From the NCBI RefSeq assembly GCF_022761015.1, contig NZ_JAKWJQ010000004.1, forward strand, positions 248,001 to 312,000: a stretch of DNA of 64,000 nt, read 5' to 3'. Under the pieces are notes generated by a model that was not told where the DNA came from, did not search any database, and was given only the letters and a program-made list of their open reading frames with translations. Numbering within the stretch: position 1 is the stretch's first letter; every line of letters begins with the position of its first letter. The position numbers and the translations under genes are program-made. Below are positions 52,817 through 62,939 of the stretch, in pieces. The stretch is from Humibacter sp. RRB41 (GTDB lineage Bacteria > Actinomycetota > Actinomycetes > Actinomycetales > Microbacteriaceae).

Positions 52817-54459
52817 GCGGCGACCGCCTTTCCGGCAAAGCCCTCCCGGGCGAAGATCTGGTCGTCGTCGCTCGGTGCGACGAGGGTCGGCACGAGGAGG
52901 TTCAGCGCGACGACACTGTGAACGGCCGTCTCGGCCGTGTCGGGATAGTCGCTGCGGTAGTGCGCACCACGCGACTCCCGACGGGCGAGCGCGCTGCGCG
53001 TGACGAGGATGCCCAGCGTGAGCAGGTTGCGATCCTCGTGCTCCTGGAGCGTGGTCGGCGCGGGAGCCGAAAGCCCAAGAGCCTCCAGACGTTCGAGGGC
53101 CGACCGCAGTCCGTCGCCGTCGCGTTGAACGCCGACGTGCCGCCACATCGTTTCGCGCACGAGATCCCCGAGATCGCGGCCGGCCGATCGAACCTCGGGC
53201 AGGACGCCGCGGCCGTCACCCGGCGAGGCCGGTCCGGCCCCCACAGCACCGTCGTCAGCGCCGGAGCGCACGAGATCCGCGACCCGCAGGGCGTCGACAG
53301 CGCGTGCGGCGAAGACGAGGCCCTCGAGAAGCGAGTTGGACGCCAGGCGATTGGCACCCTGGGCTCCTGTGCACGCCACCTCCCCGACGGCGTACAGGCC
53401 GGGCAGGCTGGTGCGGGCCCACGCATCCGTCTTCACGCCGCCCATCCAATAGTGCGCAGCCGGCGTGACGGGGATCGCTTCGCGCGCCCAGTCGAACCCT
53501 GCAGCGCGTGTCGCGGCCTGGATGGTCGGGAACCGCTTGGCGAGGAACCCGCGGCCGAGGTGCGTGGCGTCCAGCAGCGCGGGGGACCCGCCCTGCCCGG
53601 CCATGGTCGCGGCGATCGCACTCGCCACGACGTCGCGTGGCGCCAGCTCGGCATCGGGGTGCACGCGGGTCATGAAGCGTTCACCTGTGGCATCCAGAAG
53701 CACCGCGCCCTCGCCGCGCACAGCCTCGGAGACGAGCGTGCCTCCCGGGATCGCGAGCGCCGTCGGGTGGAACTGGTAGAACTCCAGATCGGCCAGCTCG
53801 GCGCCTGCCCGCCATGCCGCCGCGACACCGTCGCCGGTCGCGACCGCGGGGTTCGTCGTGTGCGCATAGAGCCTGCCGGCACCGCCGGTGGCAAGGATCA
53901 CGGCCTCGGCTGCCAGGGTCGTGAACACGCGACCGTCGAAGGCGCGCACCCCGGTCACCCGGTCGCCGTCCGTCACCAGATCGGTGAGCATCGCGTGCTC
54001 GATCACCCGAACTCCGGATGCCTTCAGCCGCGCCGCCAGCGCGAGCTCGATCGCGCGGCCTGTGGCATCCCCGCCGGCATGCAGCACGCGGGCGCGCGAG
54101 TGGGCGGCCTCGAGCCCGCGCGCGAGTTGTCGCCCCTCGCGGTCGAACGGCACCCCGAACCCGATCAGCTCGCGCACGAGCCCCGGACCTTCGGTGCAGA
54201 GGATGCGCACGGCATCCTCGTCGCTCAGACCCGCACCGGCGCGGACCGTGTCGGCGACGTGCAGCTCGGCGCTGTCGTCGTCGAACACGGCCGCGGCGAT
54301 GCCGCCTTGGGCATACAACGTGTTGCTCTCGGGCAGCGCGGCCTTCGTCACGACGGTGACGTCGGCGAACCTGCTCGCCCGCAGCGCGGCCGTGAGCCCT
54401 GCGATGCCGCTGCCCACCACGATCACACGTGGTCGCTCGACGCCCGTGAGCCCGGCCAT
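52810..54459 (-). CDS. nadB: L-aspartate oxidase
   Basis: Oxidises L-aspartate to iminoaspartate, the first step of NAD synthesis. The 549 residues contain the FAD motif VIVVGSGIAGLTAALRAS near residue 11, the TLYAQGGIAAAVFDDDS segment, and a fumarate reductase-type succinate-binding region (FHPTAL, AVRGEGAVLLDATGERFM). The ATG lies two bases after the nadA stop. Aspartate oxidases of actinobacteria are usually this long. Confidence 0.96.
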   Translation of the reverse strand: MAGLTGVERPRVIVVGSGIAGLTAALRASRFADVTVVTKAALPESNTLYAQGGIAAAVFDDDSAELHVADTVRAGAGLSDEDAVRILCTEGPGLVRELIGFGVPFDREGRQLARGLEAAHSRARVLHAGGDATGRAIELALAARLKASGVRVIEHAMLTDLVTDGDRVTGVRAFDGRVFTTLAAEAVILATGGAGRLYAHTTNPAVATGDGVAAAWRAGAELADLEFYQFHPTALAIPGGTLVSEAVRGEGAVLLDATGERFMTRVHPDAELAPRDVVASAIAATMAGQGGSPALLDATHLGRGFLAKRFPTIQAATRAAGFDWAREAIPVTPAAHYWMGGVKTDAWARTSLPGLYAVGEVACTGAQGANRLASNSLLEGLVFAARAVDALRVADLVRSGADDGAVGAGPASPGDGRGVLPEVRSAGRDLGDLVRETMWRHVGVQRDGDGLRSALERLEALGLSAPAPTTLQEHEDRNLLTLGILVTRSALARRESRGAHYRSDYPDTAETAVHSVVALNLLVPTLVAPSDDDQIFAREGFAGKAVAAC

Positions 54460-54461
54460 GC

Positions 54462-55784
54462 TCAGGCGGCCATCGTCGTGTCGGGGCGGGCGGCGAGCAT
54501 CCGCTCGAGGGCGATCTTGGCGTCGGCGGCGACCTCTGCCGAGACGCTCACCTGGTTGACGACGTCGCCTGCCACGAACGATTCGAGCACCCACGCGAGG
54601 TATCCAGGGTGGATGCGATACATCGTCGAGCATGGGCACACCACCGAGTCGAGGCAGAAGATCGTGTGCTGCGGGTACTCGGCTGCCAGCCGCTGCACCA
54701 GATTGATCTCGGTGCCGATCGCGAACGTCGATCCGGCGGGAGCCGCCTCGATGGCCTTGACGATGTAATCGGTCGACCCGTATTCGTCTGCGGCGTCGAC
54801 GACCTCCATCGAGCACTCGGGGTGCACGATCACGCGCACGCCGGGGTGCTCCGTCCGCGCCGTACTGATCTGCGACACCGAGAACCGCTTGTGCACGGAG
54901 CAGAATCCCTGCCAGAGGATCACCTTCGCCGCGGTCAGCGACTCGGCGTCATTGCCGCCGAGACTCTTGCGCGGATTCCACATCGGCATCAGCTCGACGG
55001 GGATGCCCATCGCCTTCGCTGTGTTGCGTCCGAGGTGCTGGTCGGGGAAGAACAGCACCCGCTTGCCGCGCTCGAACGCCCAGCGCAGCACGGTCGCCGC
55101 GTTCGACGACGTGCAGACGATGCCGCCGTGGCGACCGCAGAACGCCTTCAGCGCCGCCGAGGAGTTCATATAGGTGACGGGGATCACGGATGCCGTGCCG
55201 TCGGCATCCGCCTCGCCACGCTGCTCATCGGCGTAGACCTCCATGAGCTGCTCCCACGCCTCTTCGACGGAGTCGATGTCTGCCATGTCGGCCATCGAGC
55301 AGCCTGCGGCCAGGTTCGGGAGAATCACACTCTGCTCGGCGGAGGTCAGGATGTCGGCCGTCTCCGCCATGAAGTGCACGCCGCAGAACACGATCGCCTC
55401 GGCTTCGGCATGCGCCTTGGCGGCATTGGCCAGCTGGAACGAGTCGCCGACGAAGTCGGCGTACTGCACCACCTCGTCGCGCTGGTAGAAGTGTCCGAGC
55501 ACCATGACCCGCGACCCCAGCGTCTCCTTGGCGACACGGATGCGCTCGGCCAGCTCGTCTGCGGACGCGTCGCGATAGCGCTGCGGCAACTCGCCCTGGC
55601 GCGGGGCGTCCGCCGGAATCGGGTCGGCCATCGATGCGCCGGGACCGTAACCCGGCGCTGAGCCGGGCATCCCGAGATCGAAGGTCCACGGCGCTTCGAC
55701 GAGGTCGGGCGTGCAGATCTCACCGGATTCCTCACCCGTCTCGATGAGGCGGATGGTGCGGTCGACCGAGGCGACGAGTGTCAT
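54462..55784 (-). CDS. nadA: Quinolinate synthase
   Basis: Condenses iminoaspartate with dihydroxyacetone phosphate on a [4Fe-4S] cluster. The 440 residues are long for the family, with about 90 extra N-terminal residues as in actinobacteria. Cluster and active-site segments are VFCGVHFMAETADIL, PNLAAGCSMADMADI, VHPECSMEVV and CLDSVVCPCSTMYRIHPGYL. AGAAGG lies upstream of the ATG. A copy of the dispersed repeat sits in the 98-bp gap to nrtR. Confidence 0.96.
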   Translation of the reverse strand: MTLVASVDRTIRLIETGEESGEICTPDLVEAPWTFDLGMPGSAPGYGPGASMADPIPADAPRQGELPQRYRDASADELAERIRVAKETLGSRVMVLGHFYQRDEVVQYADFVGDSFQLANAAKAHAEAEAIVFCGVHFMAETADILTSAEQSVILPNLAAGCSMADMADIDSVEEAWEQLMEVYADEQRGEADADGTASVIPVTYMNSSAALKAFCGRHGGIVCTSSNAATVLRWAFERGKRVLFFPDQHLGRNTAKAMGIPVELMPMWNPRKSLGGNDAESLTAAKVILWQGFCSVHKRFSVSQISTARTEHPGVRVIVHPECSMEVVDAADEYGSTDYIVKAIEAAPAGSTFAIGTEINLVQRLAAEYPQHTIFCLDSVVCPCSTMYRIHPGYLAWVLESFVAGDVVNQVSVSAEVAADAKIALERMLAARPDTTMAA

Positions 55785-55830
55785 GTTCGATGCCTTCTCT
55801 TCTTTCGTGATTCGATTTCCAGTGCGACGC

Positions 55831-55866
55831 CTCCAGCTCCCTGAGCGAGCGGCGCGAGTCGAAGGG
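55831..55866 (-). repeat. Dispersed intergenic repeat, copy 3
   Basis: CTCCAGCTCCCTGAGCGAGC followed by GGCGCGAGTCGAAGGG is the reverse complement of the copy at 19582-19617 with two adjacent base differences (GC for CA). It lies inside the nrtR-nadA gap, so it would be transcribed with the nad operon. Confidence 0.85.
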
Positions 55867-55882
55867 TCAGGCCCAACCGCGG

Positions 55883-56662
55883 TCACGGATGCGGCAGCGG
55901 CCCGTTGTCCGCGAGATCGACGGATGCGTCGTAGCGGTAGAGCTTCGGCGGCCGGTTCCTGGCACCGGTGACGAATTCGCCGGTGTCGACGATGGAGTCA
56001 GAGCCCTCGACCGCACGACGGAAGTTGGCAGGATCGAGTCGCTTGCCGAGCACGGCCTCGTGCACCTCGCGTAGCTGCGCGAGTGTGAAGGTCTCGCCGA
56101 GAAGGGCGTGTGCGATGCGGGAGTACTCCATCTTCGTGCGCAGCCGCCACAGCGCGTAGTCGACGATCAGGTTGTGGTCGAAGGCCAGCTCGGGCAACTC
56201 GTCGGCGGGGAACCAGCGCACGTTCTGCCCGACCGTCGCGCGGGCGGCCTCGTCGGACCGAACGAGCGCCCAGTAGACGACGGAGACCATGCGGCCGGCG
56301 GGGGAGCGGTCGACGTCGCCGAAGGCGTAGAGCTGCTCCAGGTAGCGCGGCGCCAGCCCGGTCGTCTCGCCGAGGGTGCGACGGGCGGCGTCGGCGAGTC
56401 CCTCCGTCATGCCCAGCGGCCCGCCGGGAAGAGCCCATCTGCCGTCGAACGGATCCCGGATGCGTCGCACCAACGGCAACCACAGAGTGGGTGCGACTCC
56501 TTGCGCGCCGAACCGGTCGTCTGCGCGGAGAGCGAAGATGACAGTCGACACGGCAAGGCCGATCGCTTCGGCGTCGGGCGATGTGCGGGCATCCGTGTCG
56601 GCGGCCGCCGGATCGCTTTCGGCTGCCGCGGTCGTGCCCTCGGGTGTCGTATCGTCTGTCAT
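55883..56662 (-). CDS. nrtR: NrtR family NAD biosynthesis regulator (Nudix plus winged helix)
   Basis: A 259-residue repressor that senses ADP-ribose-type ligands. An acidic, disordered N-terminus of about 35 residues precedes a Nudix domain. Its Nudix box is degenerate (GPLGMTEGLADAARRTLGET: RT for RE and ET for EE), consistent with binding without hydrolysis. The C-terminal winged helix follows from about residue 165 (FTLAQLREVHEAVLGKRLDP, then FRRAVEGSD). It is the first gene of the nad operon and its promoter carries a likely operator. Confidence 0.92.
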   Translation of the reverse strand: MTDDTTPEGTTAAAESDPAAADTDARTSPDAEAIGLAVSTVIFALRADDRFGAQGVAPTLWLPLVRRIRDPFDGRWALPGGPLGMTEGLADAARRTLGETTGLAPRYLEQLYAFGDVDRSPAGRMVSVVYWALVRSDEAARATVGQNVRWFPADELPELAFDHNLIVDYALWRLRTKMEYSRIAHALLGETFTLAQLREVHEAVLGKRLDPANFRRAVEGSDSIVDTGEFVTGARNRPPKLYRYDASVDLADNGPLPHP

Positions 56663-56691
56663 AAGAGTAAAGGTTGTTCTGACCTGAACTC

Positions 56692-56719
56692 ATAGTACAC
56701 CTTAAGGTGCGAGTGACCA
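56692..56719 (-). promoter_or_regulatory. nrtR-nad operon promoter with palindromic operator
   Basis: On the minus strand TGGTCA (rc of 56714-56719) and TACTAT (rc of 56692-56697) are spaced by 16 bases. The spacer begins beside the -10 with the perfect palindrome CACCTTAAGGTG (56698-56709). A repressor bound there would block RNA polymerase; NrtR itself is the best candidate. Confidence 0.7.
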
Positions 56720-56842
56720 GAATCCATCTGACTCCACGTAGAGGCATTTCCGGGCGCATGCCCGGCGGCAAGGCGACCGAGAACCGTTTTTCGCGACCGA
56801 CGCAGGCCCGACCCATCAGCGCTCAGCAACCTCGGTGCACGG

Positions 56843-56848
56843 TAGGCT
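56843..56848 (+). promoter_or_regulatory. Possible -10 of the gcv operon
   Basis: TAGGCT lies about 33 bases before the first glycine aptamer. No convincing -35 is visible at the right distance. Confidence 0.4.
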
Positions 56849-56869
56849 GAACGCACAACTGAAGACTGG

Positions 56870-57170
56870 GCCACACGGTCGATGCGGGAGAGTCCGCGCG
56901 GGAACCCGCACACGGACACCGAAGGAGCAATCCTCCCCGACAATCTCTCAGGTATCCCTACCGCATCGAACTGGCCACTCTGGAGAGCAGCCCGCGGCGC
57001 AGGTCGTGGTCTCGCCCAAGGTGAAAGCGCCGGCAGTGCCGGAGCGAATCTCTCAGGCCTTCATGACAGAGGGGGAGTTCTTGCGGCCACGTCACGTGTG
57101 CGGCCTCTCGACCGGCCCGTAGATACCTCCAGGAAGTTTTGCGGGTCGCGAAGCAGATCGGAGAACTCCC
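56870..57170 (+). ncRNA. Tandem glycine riboswitch with expression platform
   Basis: Two glycine aptamers lie in series upstream of gcvT. The first (about 56881-56967) is closed by GATGCGG/CCGCATC and has GGGAGAG, CCGAAGGAGCAA and CTCTCAGG. The second (about 56976-57074) has CTGGAGAGC, CCAAGGTGAAAGCGCC and CTCTCAGGCC, closed by CTCTG/CAGAG. Right after it GGGAGTTCT (57073-57081) can pair with AGAACTCCC (57162-57170), which lies between the Shine-Dalgarno purines and the gcvT ATG. Glycine would be expected to free the start site and turn the operon on. Together with the operator this explains the 508-base gap 56663-57170. Confidence 0.9.
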
Positions 57171-58331
57171 ATGGCTCAGCTCTCGCCGCTGAACGACGCT
57201 CACGTGGCGGCAGGCGCAAGCTTCACCGACTTCGCGGGCTGGCAGATGCCCGTTCGGTACTCGAGCGATCTCGCCGAGCACCATGCGGTGCGCACCGCGG
57301 CCGGGCTCTTCGACCTCTCGCACATGGGCGAGATCGTCGTACTCGGGCCACAGGCAGCCGATGCCCTCGACCATGCGCTCGCCGGACGGCTCTCGGCACT
57401 CGAACAGGGTCAGGCGAAGTACACGCTTCTGCTGAACGAGACCGGCGGCATCCTCGACGACCTCGTGGTGTACCGCACAGGCGCAGACAGGTATTTCGTG
57501 GTTGCGAACGCGGCCAACCGGCTGACGGTGGCTGACGCGATCACGCAGCGGACGGCATCCTTCGACGCGGATGTCTACGACGAGTCGGACGACATCGCGC
57601 TGATCGCGATCCAGGGCCCTCGCGCTCTCGAGATCCTGCAGAACGTCGAGGAGCTCGGCATCGAGGCCGGCGATGAGCGGCCGGAGGATCGCGAGGAGCC
57701 CGACATCGAGAACGCGCTCGCCGGGCTCAAGTACTACCGGTCGCTGTCCGGCACGTTCCAGGACCACCCCGTGCTGATCGCCCGCACCGGGTACACCGGG
57801 GAAGACGGCTTCGAACTCTATGTCGCCCCCGACGATGCGCCGGCGCTCTGGGATGCTCTGCTCGAAACGGGCGCGGGCGCGGGCCTCGCGCCGGCCGGGC
57901 TCGCCAGCCGCGACACGCTACGGCTCGAGGCGGGCATGCCGCTTTACGGTCACGAGCTCTCCGATCACACCTTTCCCTCGCAGGCTGGGCTCGGGCGCGT
58001 CGTCGCGCTCGAGAAGCCGGCCGACTTCGTAGGCCGCGCCGCGATCGAGGCAGGTCCGCCGGCGGATGCCCGCGTGCTCGTCGGTCTCGCCGGTGACGGC
58101 AAGCGAGCTGCGCGCGCCGACTACCTCATCTTCGCCCGCGGCAGCGACGGCGAGCCGGTCGGCCGCGTGACGTCGGGTGCGCTGTCGCCCACGCTGGGGC
58201 ATCCGATCGCCATGGCCTTCGTCGATGCCGATCTCAGCACACCGGGTACCGAACTCGATGTGGACGTGCGCGGAACACGCGTCGCGTTCACCGTCACCAA
58301 CCTGCCCTTCTACCGCAGAAAGAAGAACTGA
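57171..58331 (+). CDS. gcvT: Glycine cleavage system T protein (aminomethyltransferase)
   Basis: Transfers the methylene group from the lipoyl arm of GcvH to tetrahydrofolate. The 386 residues show the N-terminal [13 protein letters not shown] segment, [12 protein letters not shown], the folate-binding [20 protein letters not shown] and the C-terminal [20 protein letters not shown]. It is under control of the glycine riboswitch directly upstream and is followed by gcvH after one base. Confidence 0.97.
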   Translation: MAQLSPLNDAHVAAGASFTDFAGWQMPVRYSSDLAEHHAVRTAAGLFDLSHMGEIVVLGPQAADALDHALAGRLSALEQGQAKYTLLLNETGGILDDLVVYRTGADRYFVVANAANRLTVADAITQRTASFDADVYDESDDIALIAIQGPRALEILQNVEELGIEAGDERPEDREEPDIENALAGLKYYRSLSGTFQDHPVLIARTGYTGEDGFELYVAPDDAPALWDALLETGAGAGLAPAGLASRDTLRLEAGMPLYGHELSDHTFPSQAGLGRVVALEKPADFVGRAAIEAGPPADARVLVGLAGDGKRAARADYLIFARGSDGEPVGRVTSGALSPTLGHPIAMAFVDADLSTPGTELDVDVRGTRVAFTVTNLPFYRRKKN

Positions 58332-58332
58332 C

Positions 58333-58719
58333 ATGGCACTGCCTTCGGACCGCCGTTACACCGCAGAGCACGAGTGGGTGCTTCTCGACGGCGACATCGC
58401 AACTGTCGGCATCACCGACTACGCAGCGGAGAAGCTCGGCGACGTCGTGTTCGTCGACCTTCCGGCCGTCGGCAGCGACGCAGCAGAGGGCGCAGTGGTC
58501 GGCGAGATCGAGTCGACGAAGTCGGTCGGCGAGCTGTTCGCGCCCGTCAGCGGCGAGGTCGTCGAGATCAACGACGCCGTGGTCGACTCGCCCGAGCTGG
58601 TCAACACCGATCCGTTCGGCGCCGGCTGGCTGGTGAAGGTGCGCGTCTCCGACGTCGCGCTCCTCGAAGATCTGCTGGATGCCACGGCCTACGCGGCACT
58701 CACGGGCGTCGGCGCGTGA
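58333..58719 (+). CDS. gcvH: Glycine cleavage system H protein
   Basis: The 128-residue lipoyl carrier of the glycine cleavage complex. The lipoylation site is Lys63 in [20 protein letters not shown]. The flanking [20 protein letters not shown] and the [16 protein letters not shown] segment are conserved. Its stop overlaps the GTG start of gcvP by four bases. Confidence 0.97.
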   Translation: MALPSDRRYTAEHEWVLLDGDIATVGITDYAAEKLGDVVFVDLPAVGSDAAEGAVVGEIESTKSVGELFAPVSGEVVEINDAVVDSPELVNTDPFGAGWLVKVRVSDVALLEDLLDATAYAALTGVGA

Positions 58720-61688
58720 CCGCCGCCCCGCATGAGCACGGTGGCGTGACCGGCATCACGAGCGCGGGGAGCCTGCGCGCAGGGTTCGCCGACCGGCACA
58801 TCGGGCCGGATGCCGACGCGACAGCGCACATGCTGGCCACGCTCGGTTTCGATTCCGTCGACGAGCTCGTGCGCACGGCGGTGCCGGAGGGTATCCAGTT
58901 GCCGGCCGACGTGGAGTTGCCGGGTCGCACCCTGCCGCGCGAGGGTGTGAGCGAGCGCGAGGCACTGCGCGAGCTGCGGCAGCTGGCATCCCGTAACAGC
59001 GTCGGCACGTCGTTCATCGGGCAGGGCTACTACGGCACGCTCACGCCGGCGGTCATCCAGCGCAATGTGCTCGAGAACCCCAGCTGGTACACGGCCTACA
59101 CGCCGTACCAGCCCGAGATCTCGCAAGGGCGCCTTGAAGCGCTCATCAACTTCCAGCAGATGGTGTGCGACTTCACGGGGCTCGACATCGCCAACGCGTC
59201 GATGCTCGACGAGGGCACCGCCGTCGCCGAGGGGATGCTCCTGGCGCGCCGGGCGTCCCGCGCGAAGTCGAATGTGTTCCTCGTCGACACGGATGCCTTT
59301 CTGCAAACCCTCGCGATCCTGCGCGGCCGCGCTGCCGCTGTCGGCATCGAGCTGATCGAGCTCGATCTCGCCGCGGCCGATCCGGCGACGCTGCCCGAGG
59401 CGTTCGGCGCCTTCCTGCAGTACCCGTCGGCCTCCGGTCGCGTGTGGGATCCGACTGAGATCATCGCCGCCGTGCACTCCGGGGGCGGCCTCGCTGTGAC
59501 CGCGGCAGACCTGCTCGCGCTCGCACTCCTCAAAGAACCCGGCGCACTCGGCGCCGACATCGCGGTGGGCACCACGCAGCGCTTCGGCGTTCCGATGGGC
59601 TTCGGCGGTCCGCACGCCGGCTACATGGCAGTGCGCAGCGGCCTGGAGCGCCAGCTCCCTGGACGTCTGGTCGGCGTCAGCCAGGATGCCGCAGGCAAGC
59701 CCGCCTATCGCCTCACGCTGCAGACGCGCGAACAGCACATCCGCCGCGAGAAGGCCACTTCGAACATCTGCACCGCCCAGGTGCTGCTCGCTGTCATGGC
59801 GTCGATGTACGCCGTGTACCACGGGCCACGCGGCATCCGTGCGATCGCACAGAGCGTGCACGCGGATGCCGTTCTTCTCGCGGATCTCATCGCACAGCGC
59901 GGCGGCCACGTGCTCCCAGACGCCTATTTCGACACGCTCCGGGTGCGGGTGGACGACGCCCGTGACATAGCCGATCGACTGCACGAGGCGGGAGTCCTGG
60001 CGCTCGTGATCGACGACACGACGCTCTCGTTCAGCGTCGACGAAGCCAACGGCGGACTCGGCCTTCTCACCCGCATCGCAGAAATCGTCACCGCCGTCGC
60101 CGGCCCGATCGGAGAGCTCGGCGACGACTTCTTCGAGCCGGAGTCGGGCGGCTGGGTCGCCGTCCATCCCATGGCGGTCAGGCGCTTCCCGGAACAGCTC
60201 ACCCGTACGACCGAGTTCCTCACGCATCCCGTCTTCTCGTCGTACCACTCCGAGACGGCCATGATGCGCTACCTCAAGCAGCTGGCCGATCGCGACTACG
60301 CGCTCGACCGGGGCATGATCCCGCTCGGGTCGTGCACCATGAAGCTCAACGCCGCCACCGAGATGGCAGCGGTCACGTGGCCCGAGTTCGCGCAGCTGCA
60401 TCCGTTCGCCCCGGCCGAGGATGTCGCCGGTTACCTCGACCTGATCGCCCAGCTCGAGACCTGGCTCGCGGAGCTCACCGGTTACGACACCGTGTCTCTG
60501 CAACCCAACGCCGGCAGCCAGGGCGAGCTCGCGGGGCTGCTCGCCATCCGCGGCTACCACGATGCCAACGGGGACACGCATCGCACCGTCTGCCTCATCC
60601 CGCAGTCCGCACACGGCACGAACGCCGCATCGGCGGTCCTCGCCGGAATGCGTGTCGTCGTGGTCGCGACGGATGCCTCAGGCAACGTCGACCTCGACGA
60701 TCTGCGCGCCAAGGTGGCCGAGCACGCTTCAGAGCTGGCAGCACTGATGATCACGTATCCGTCGACGCACGGCGTCTACGAGCACGAGGTCGTCGCGGTG
60801 ATCGACGCCGTGCACGAGGCAGGCGGACAGGTCTACATCGACGGCGCGAACCTCAACGCGCTGCTCGGCTTCGCCCGGTTCGGCGACTTCGGCGGCGATG
60901 TGTCGCACCTCAACCTGCACAAGACGTTCTGCATCCCACATGGCGGCGGTGGACCGGGCGTCGGTCCCGTCGCGGCGAAGGCGCACCTCGCGCCGTATCT
61001 GCCGGGGCATCCGCTCATGCAGGTCAACGATCACGTCGGCTATGCGCACGAGGGCGCGCCCGTCTCCGCCGCGCCGTACGGGAGCCCGAGCATCCTGCCG
61101 ATCTCGTGGGCGTACGTGCGCATGATGGGAGCCGATGGTCTCGCACGTGCGACGGGTGTCGCCGTGCTCTCGGCCAACTACGTGGCATCGCGCCTCAGGG
61201 ACCACTACCCGGTGCTCTACGCGGGCGAACGAGGGCTGGTGGCGCACGAGTGCATCCTCGACATCCGACCGCTCACGGATGCCACGGGCGTCACGGTCGA
61301 CGATGTCGCCAAGCGCCTCATCGACTACGGCTTCCACGCCCCGACGATGAGCTTTCCCGTTGCGGGGACTCTCATGGTGGAGCCCACCGAGAGCGAGGAT
61401 CTCGCTGAACTCGACCGCTTCGTCGAGGCGATGATCTCGATCAGGGCAGAAGCGGATGCCGTCGGCGCCGGCACCTTCCCCGTCGACGACAACCCGTTGC
61501 GCGGCGCGCCCCACACGGCGGAGTCGATCGTGGGTGAGTGGTCCCATCCCTACTCGCGCGAGCAGGCCGTGTACCCGGTGCCAGGGTTGGTCCGCACGAA
61601 GTACTGGCCCCCCGTGCGTCGCATCGATCAGGCCTGGGGCGACCGCAACCTCTTCTGCGCCTGCCCACCGCCCGAGGCGTTCGCCTAG
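58716..61688 (+). CDS. gcvP: Glycine dehydrogenase (decarboxylating), P protein
   Basis: The 990-residue single-chain P protein, which decarboxylates glycine with PLP and loads the aminomethyl group on GcvH. The N-terminal half has the [14 protein letters not shown] and [18 protein letters not shown] segments. The C-terminal half carries the PLP lysine Lys736 in [20 protein letters not shown]. The GTG start overlaps the gcvH stop. It is the last gene of the operon; no lpd (L protein) gene lies in the window. Confidence 0.97.
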   Translation: MTAAPHEHGGVTGITSAGSLRAGFADRHIGPDADATAHMLATLGFDSVDELVRTAVPEGIQLPADVELPGRTLPREGVSEREALRELRQLASRNSVGTSFIGQGYYGTLTPAVIQRNVLENPSWYTAYTPYQPEISQGRLEALINFQQMVCDFTGLDIANASMLDEGTAVAEGMLLARRASRAKSNVFLVDTDAFLQTLAILRGRAAAVGIELIELDLAAADPATLPEAFGAFLQYPSASGRVWDPTEIIAAVHSGGGLAVTAADLLALALLKEPGALGADIAVGTTQRFGVPMGFGGPHAGYMAVRSGLERQLPGRLVGVSQDAAGKPAYRLTLQTREQHIRREKATSNICTAQVLLAVMASMYAVYHGPRGIRAIAQSVHADAVLLADLIAQRGGHVLPDAYFDTLRVRVDDARDIADRLHEAGVLALVIDDTTLSFSVDEANGGLGLLTRIAEIVTAVAGPIGELGDDFFEPESGGWVAVHPMAVRRFPEQLTRTTEFLTHPVFSSYHSETAMMRYLKQLADRDYALDRGMIPLGSCTMKLNAATEMAAVTWPEFAQLHPFAPAEDVAGYLDLIAQLETWLAELTGYDTVSLQPNAGSQGELAGLLAIRGYHDANGDTHRTVCLIPQSAHGTNAASAVLAGMRVVVVATDASGNVDLDDLRAKVAEHASELAALMITYPSTHGVYEHEVVAVIDAVHEAGGQVYIDGANLNALLGFARFGDFGGDVSHLNLHKTFCIPHGGGGPGVGPVAAKAHLAPYLPGHPLMQVNDHVGYAHEGAPVSAAPYGSPSILPISWAYVRMMGADGLARATGVAVLSANYVASRLRDHYPVLYAGERGLVAHECILDIRPLTDATGVTVDDVAKRLIDYGFHAPTMSFPVAGTLMVEPTESEDLAELDRFVEAMISIRAEADAVGAGTFPVDDNPLRGAPHTAESIVGEWSHPYSREQAVYPVPGLVRTKYWPPVRRIDQAWGDRNLFCACPPPEAFA

Positions 61689-61730
61689 CGCCGCTCGCCG
61701 CACAGCGTCCCACCGTGGCACCACCGCGCT

Positions 61731-61801
61731 CGCGAGACTGCACGCCCGCCCCGAGACAGTGGGCATTACCCGCACTCTTGTCGTGGGTGTGCAGTCTCGC
61801 G
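61731..61801. repeat. Hairpin element, copy A
   Basis: CGCGAGACTGCACGCCC (61731-61747) pairs with GGGTGTGCAGTCTCGCG (61785-61801), 16 of 17 positions plus one G-U. The loop contains a smaller hairpin, GTGGG CATTA CCCGC. A closely related element occurs at 62940-63010, on the other side of the pseudogene. It may also terminate gcvP transcription. Confidence 0.8.
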
Positions 61802-61811
61802 GGCTGGGCGG

Positions 61812-62936
61812 TCACTCGGTGCGTCCCAACAGCAGAGCGCGCATGCCGGTGATGCGTGCGCTGTCGGGCGGCGAGACCTGGCTCAGACCGACGTTCAGCA
61901 GAGCGTCCCGAAGCGGCCAGCATTCGACGGCGTCGCGCCAACCCCAGTGGACGATCCCCGAAGCATGACGCTGCAGACGCCGATCCCGTTCCTTCTCCTT
62001 CCGGAACGCGGTCGCCGGCTTCACGCCGAGAGTCCCGTCGTACTTCAGGTCGCCGTCCGCTTCGCCGACAACGCTTTCTTTCCCCCACCACATGTCGACG
62101 CGGTCGACGGACCCGAACTCCGTCGGGAACGCGACCTGCAGCCGCGGCGGCCTAAAGCCGAGCCACATGATGCCCGCACGGCTGACAGACTCCAGCGGCG
62201 TCTCGGCGGCGGCGGATGCCTGTTCCAGCGGCCACCGCGCATGGCGCCGGCCGCGTGTGCTGGCGCGCTGCGCATTCTCAATCGCAAGGTCTTCGATGCC
62301 GACCTCGACGAATCGCCGCAGAGCGGCATCGGCCACGGTGAGTCCGACGACATGGTGCCGCGACCGTGCCATATCGACCACGGTCGCGGCCTTTCCTGTC
62401 ACGCGGACGCCACCGAGCTCGACGATGTCCTGCCTGCGGCGCGCTGAGTGTGTGCGGATCCCGTCGTGGAGTCGTGACGTCGCTTCGGCGTCGCCCAGCA
62501 GGTGCACCACGATCGGGTCGCCGAACACCGGCAGACCCCACAGCGCGACGGCTGATTCGTAGCAGAACACGGCATGTGGATGCGTGAGCGCAACCGCATG
62601 CACTCTGGCCGTGTACCGATCCCACGGCTTCTGTTCAGCCCAACTCGTAGCATCCGCGTAGACGCCTCAAGAGACGCGGACCAGGACTCCCTCTCGCAGT
62701 CGCCGCTCGACATGATTCAGTTCGCCGACCCGGAGCAGTGCGATCGGCGAGGAGATCAACGATGCGAGCTTCGGTCGCGTGTCCGCGGCCACATCATGAG
62801 TGAGCACGGCGCGCCCTTCGGTTCGGATCTGGTACGTGTGCGAGACAGCCTGCACGCCGTGGCCAGGCATCCACGGTACGTAGCGCCCTTCTGTGGACAC
62901 GGGTCGAGCTGTGGACAGCGTGCCCCACGCGATCAC
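61812..62936 (-). pseudogene. AbiEi-antitoxin/DUF559-like protein gene with an in-frame stop
   Basis: Two pieces of one frame are separated by a single TGA at 62667-62669. Upstream, the piece ends ERRLREGVLVRVS; downstream it continues GVYADATSWAEQKPWDRYTA and AVFCYESAVALWGLPVFGD. Together these match the layout of actinobacterial proteins with an N-terminal AbiEi-antitoxin-like winged helix and a C-terminal nuclease-like region (DMWWGKESVVGEADGDLKYD). A CGA to TGA change would explain the stop. Translation could restart at 62603, giving 263 residues without the DNA-binding domain. The start of the intact form is uncertain. Copies of a hairpin element flank the gene. Confidence 0.75.
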
Positions 62937-62939
62937 TCA

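Noticed and set aside
56663-56842. Additional small gene between nrtR and the glycine riboswitch
   Set aside because: Frames here are short, lack ribosome binding sites and are accounted for by the two divergent promoters.
62667-62669. TGA read as selenocysteine
   Set aside because: No selenoprotein family fits, no hairpin of the SECIS kind is evident after the codon, and relatives have Arg there.
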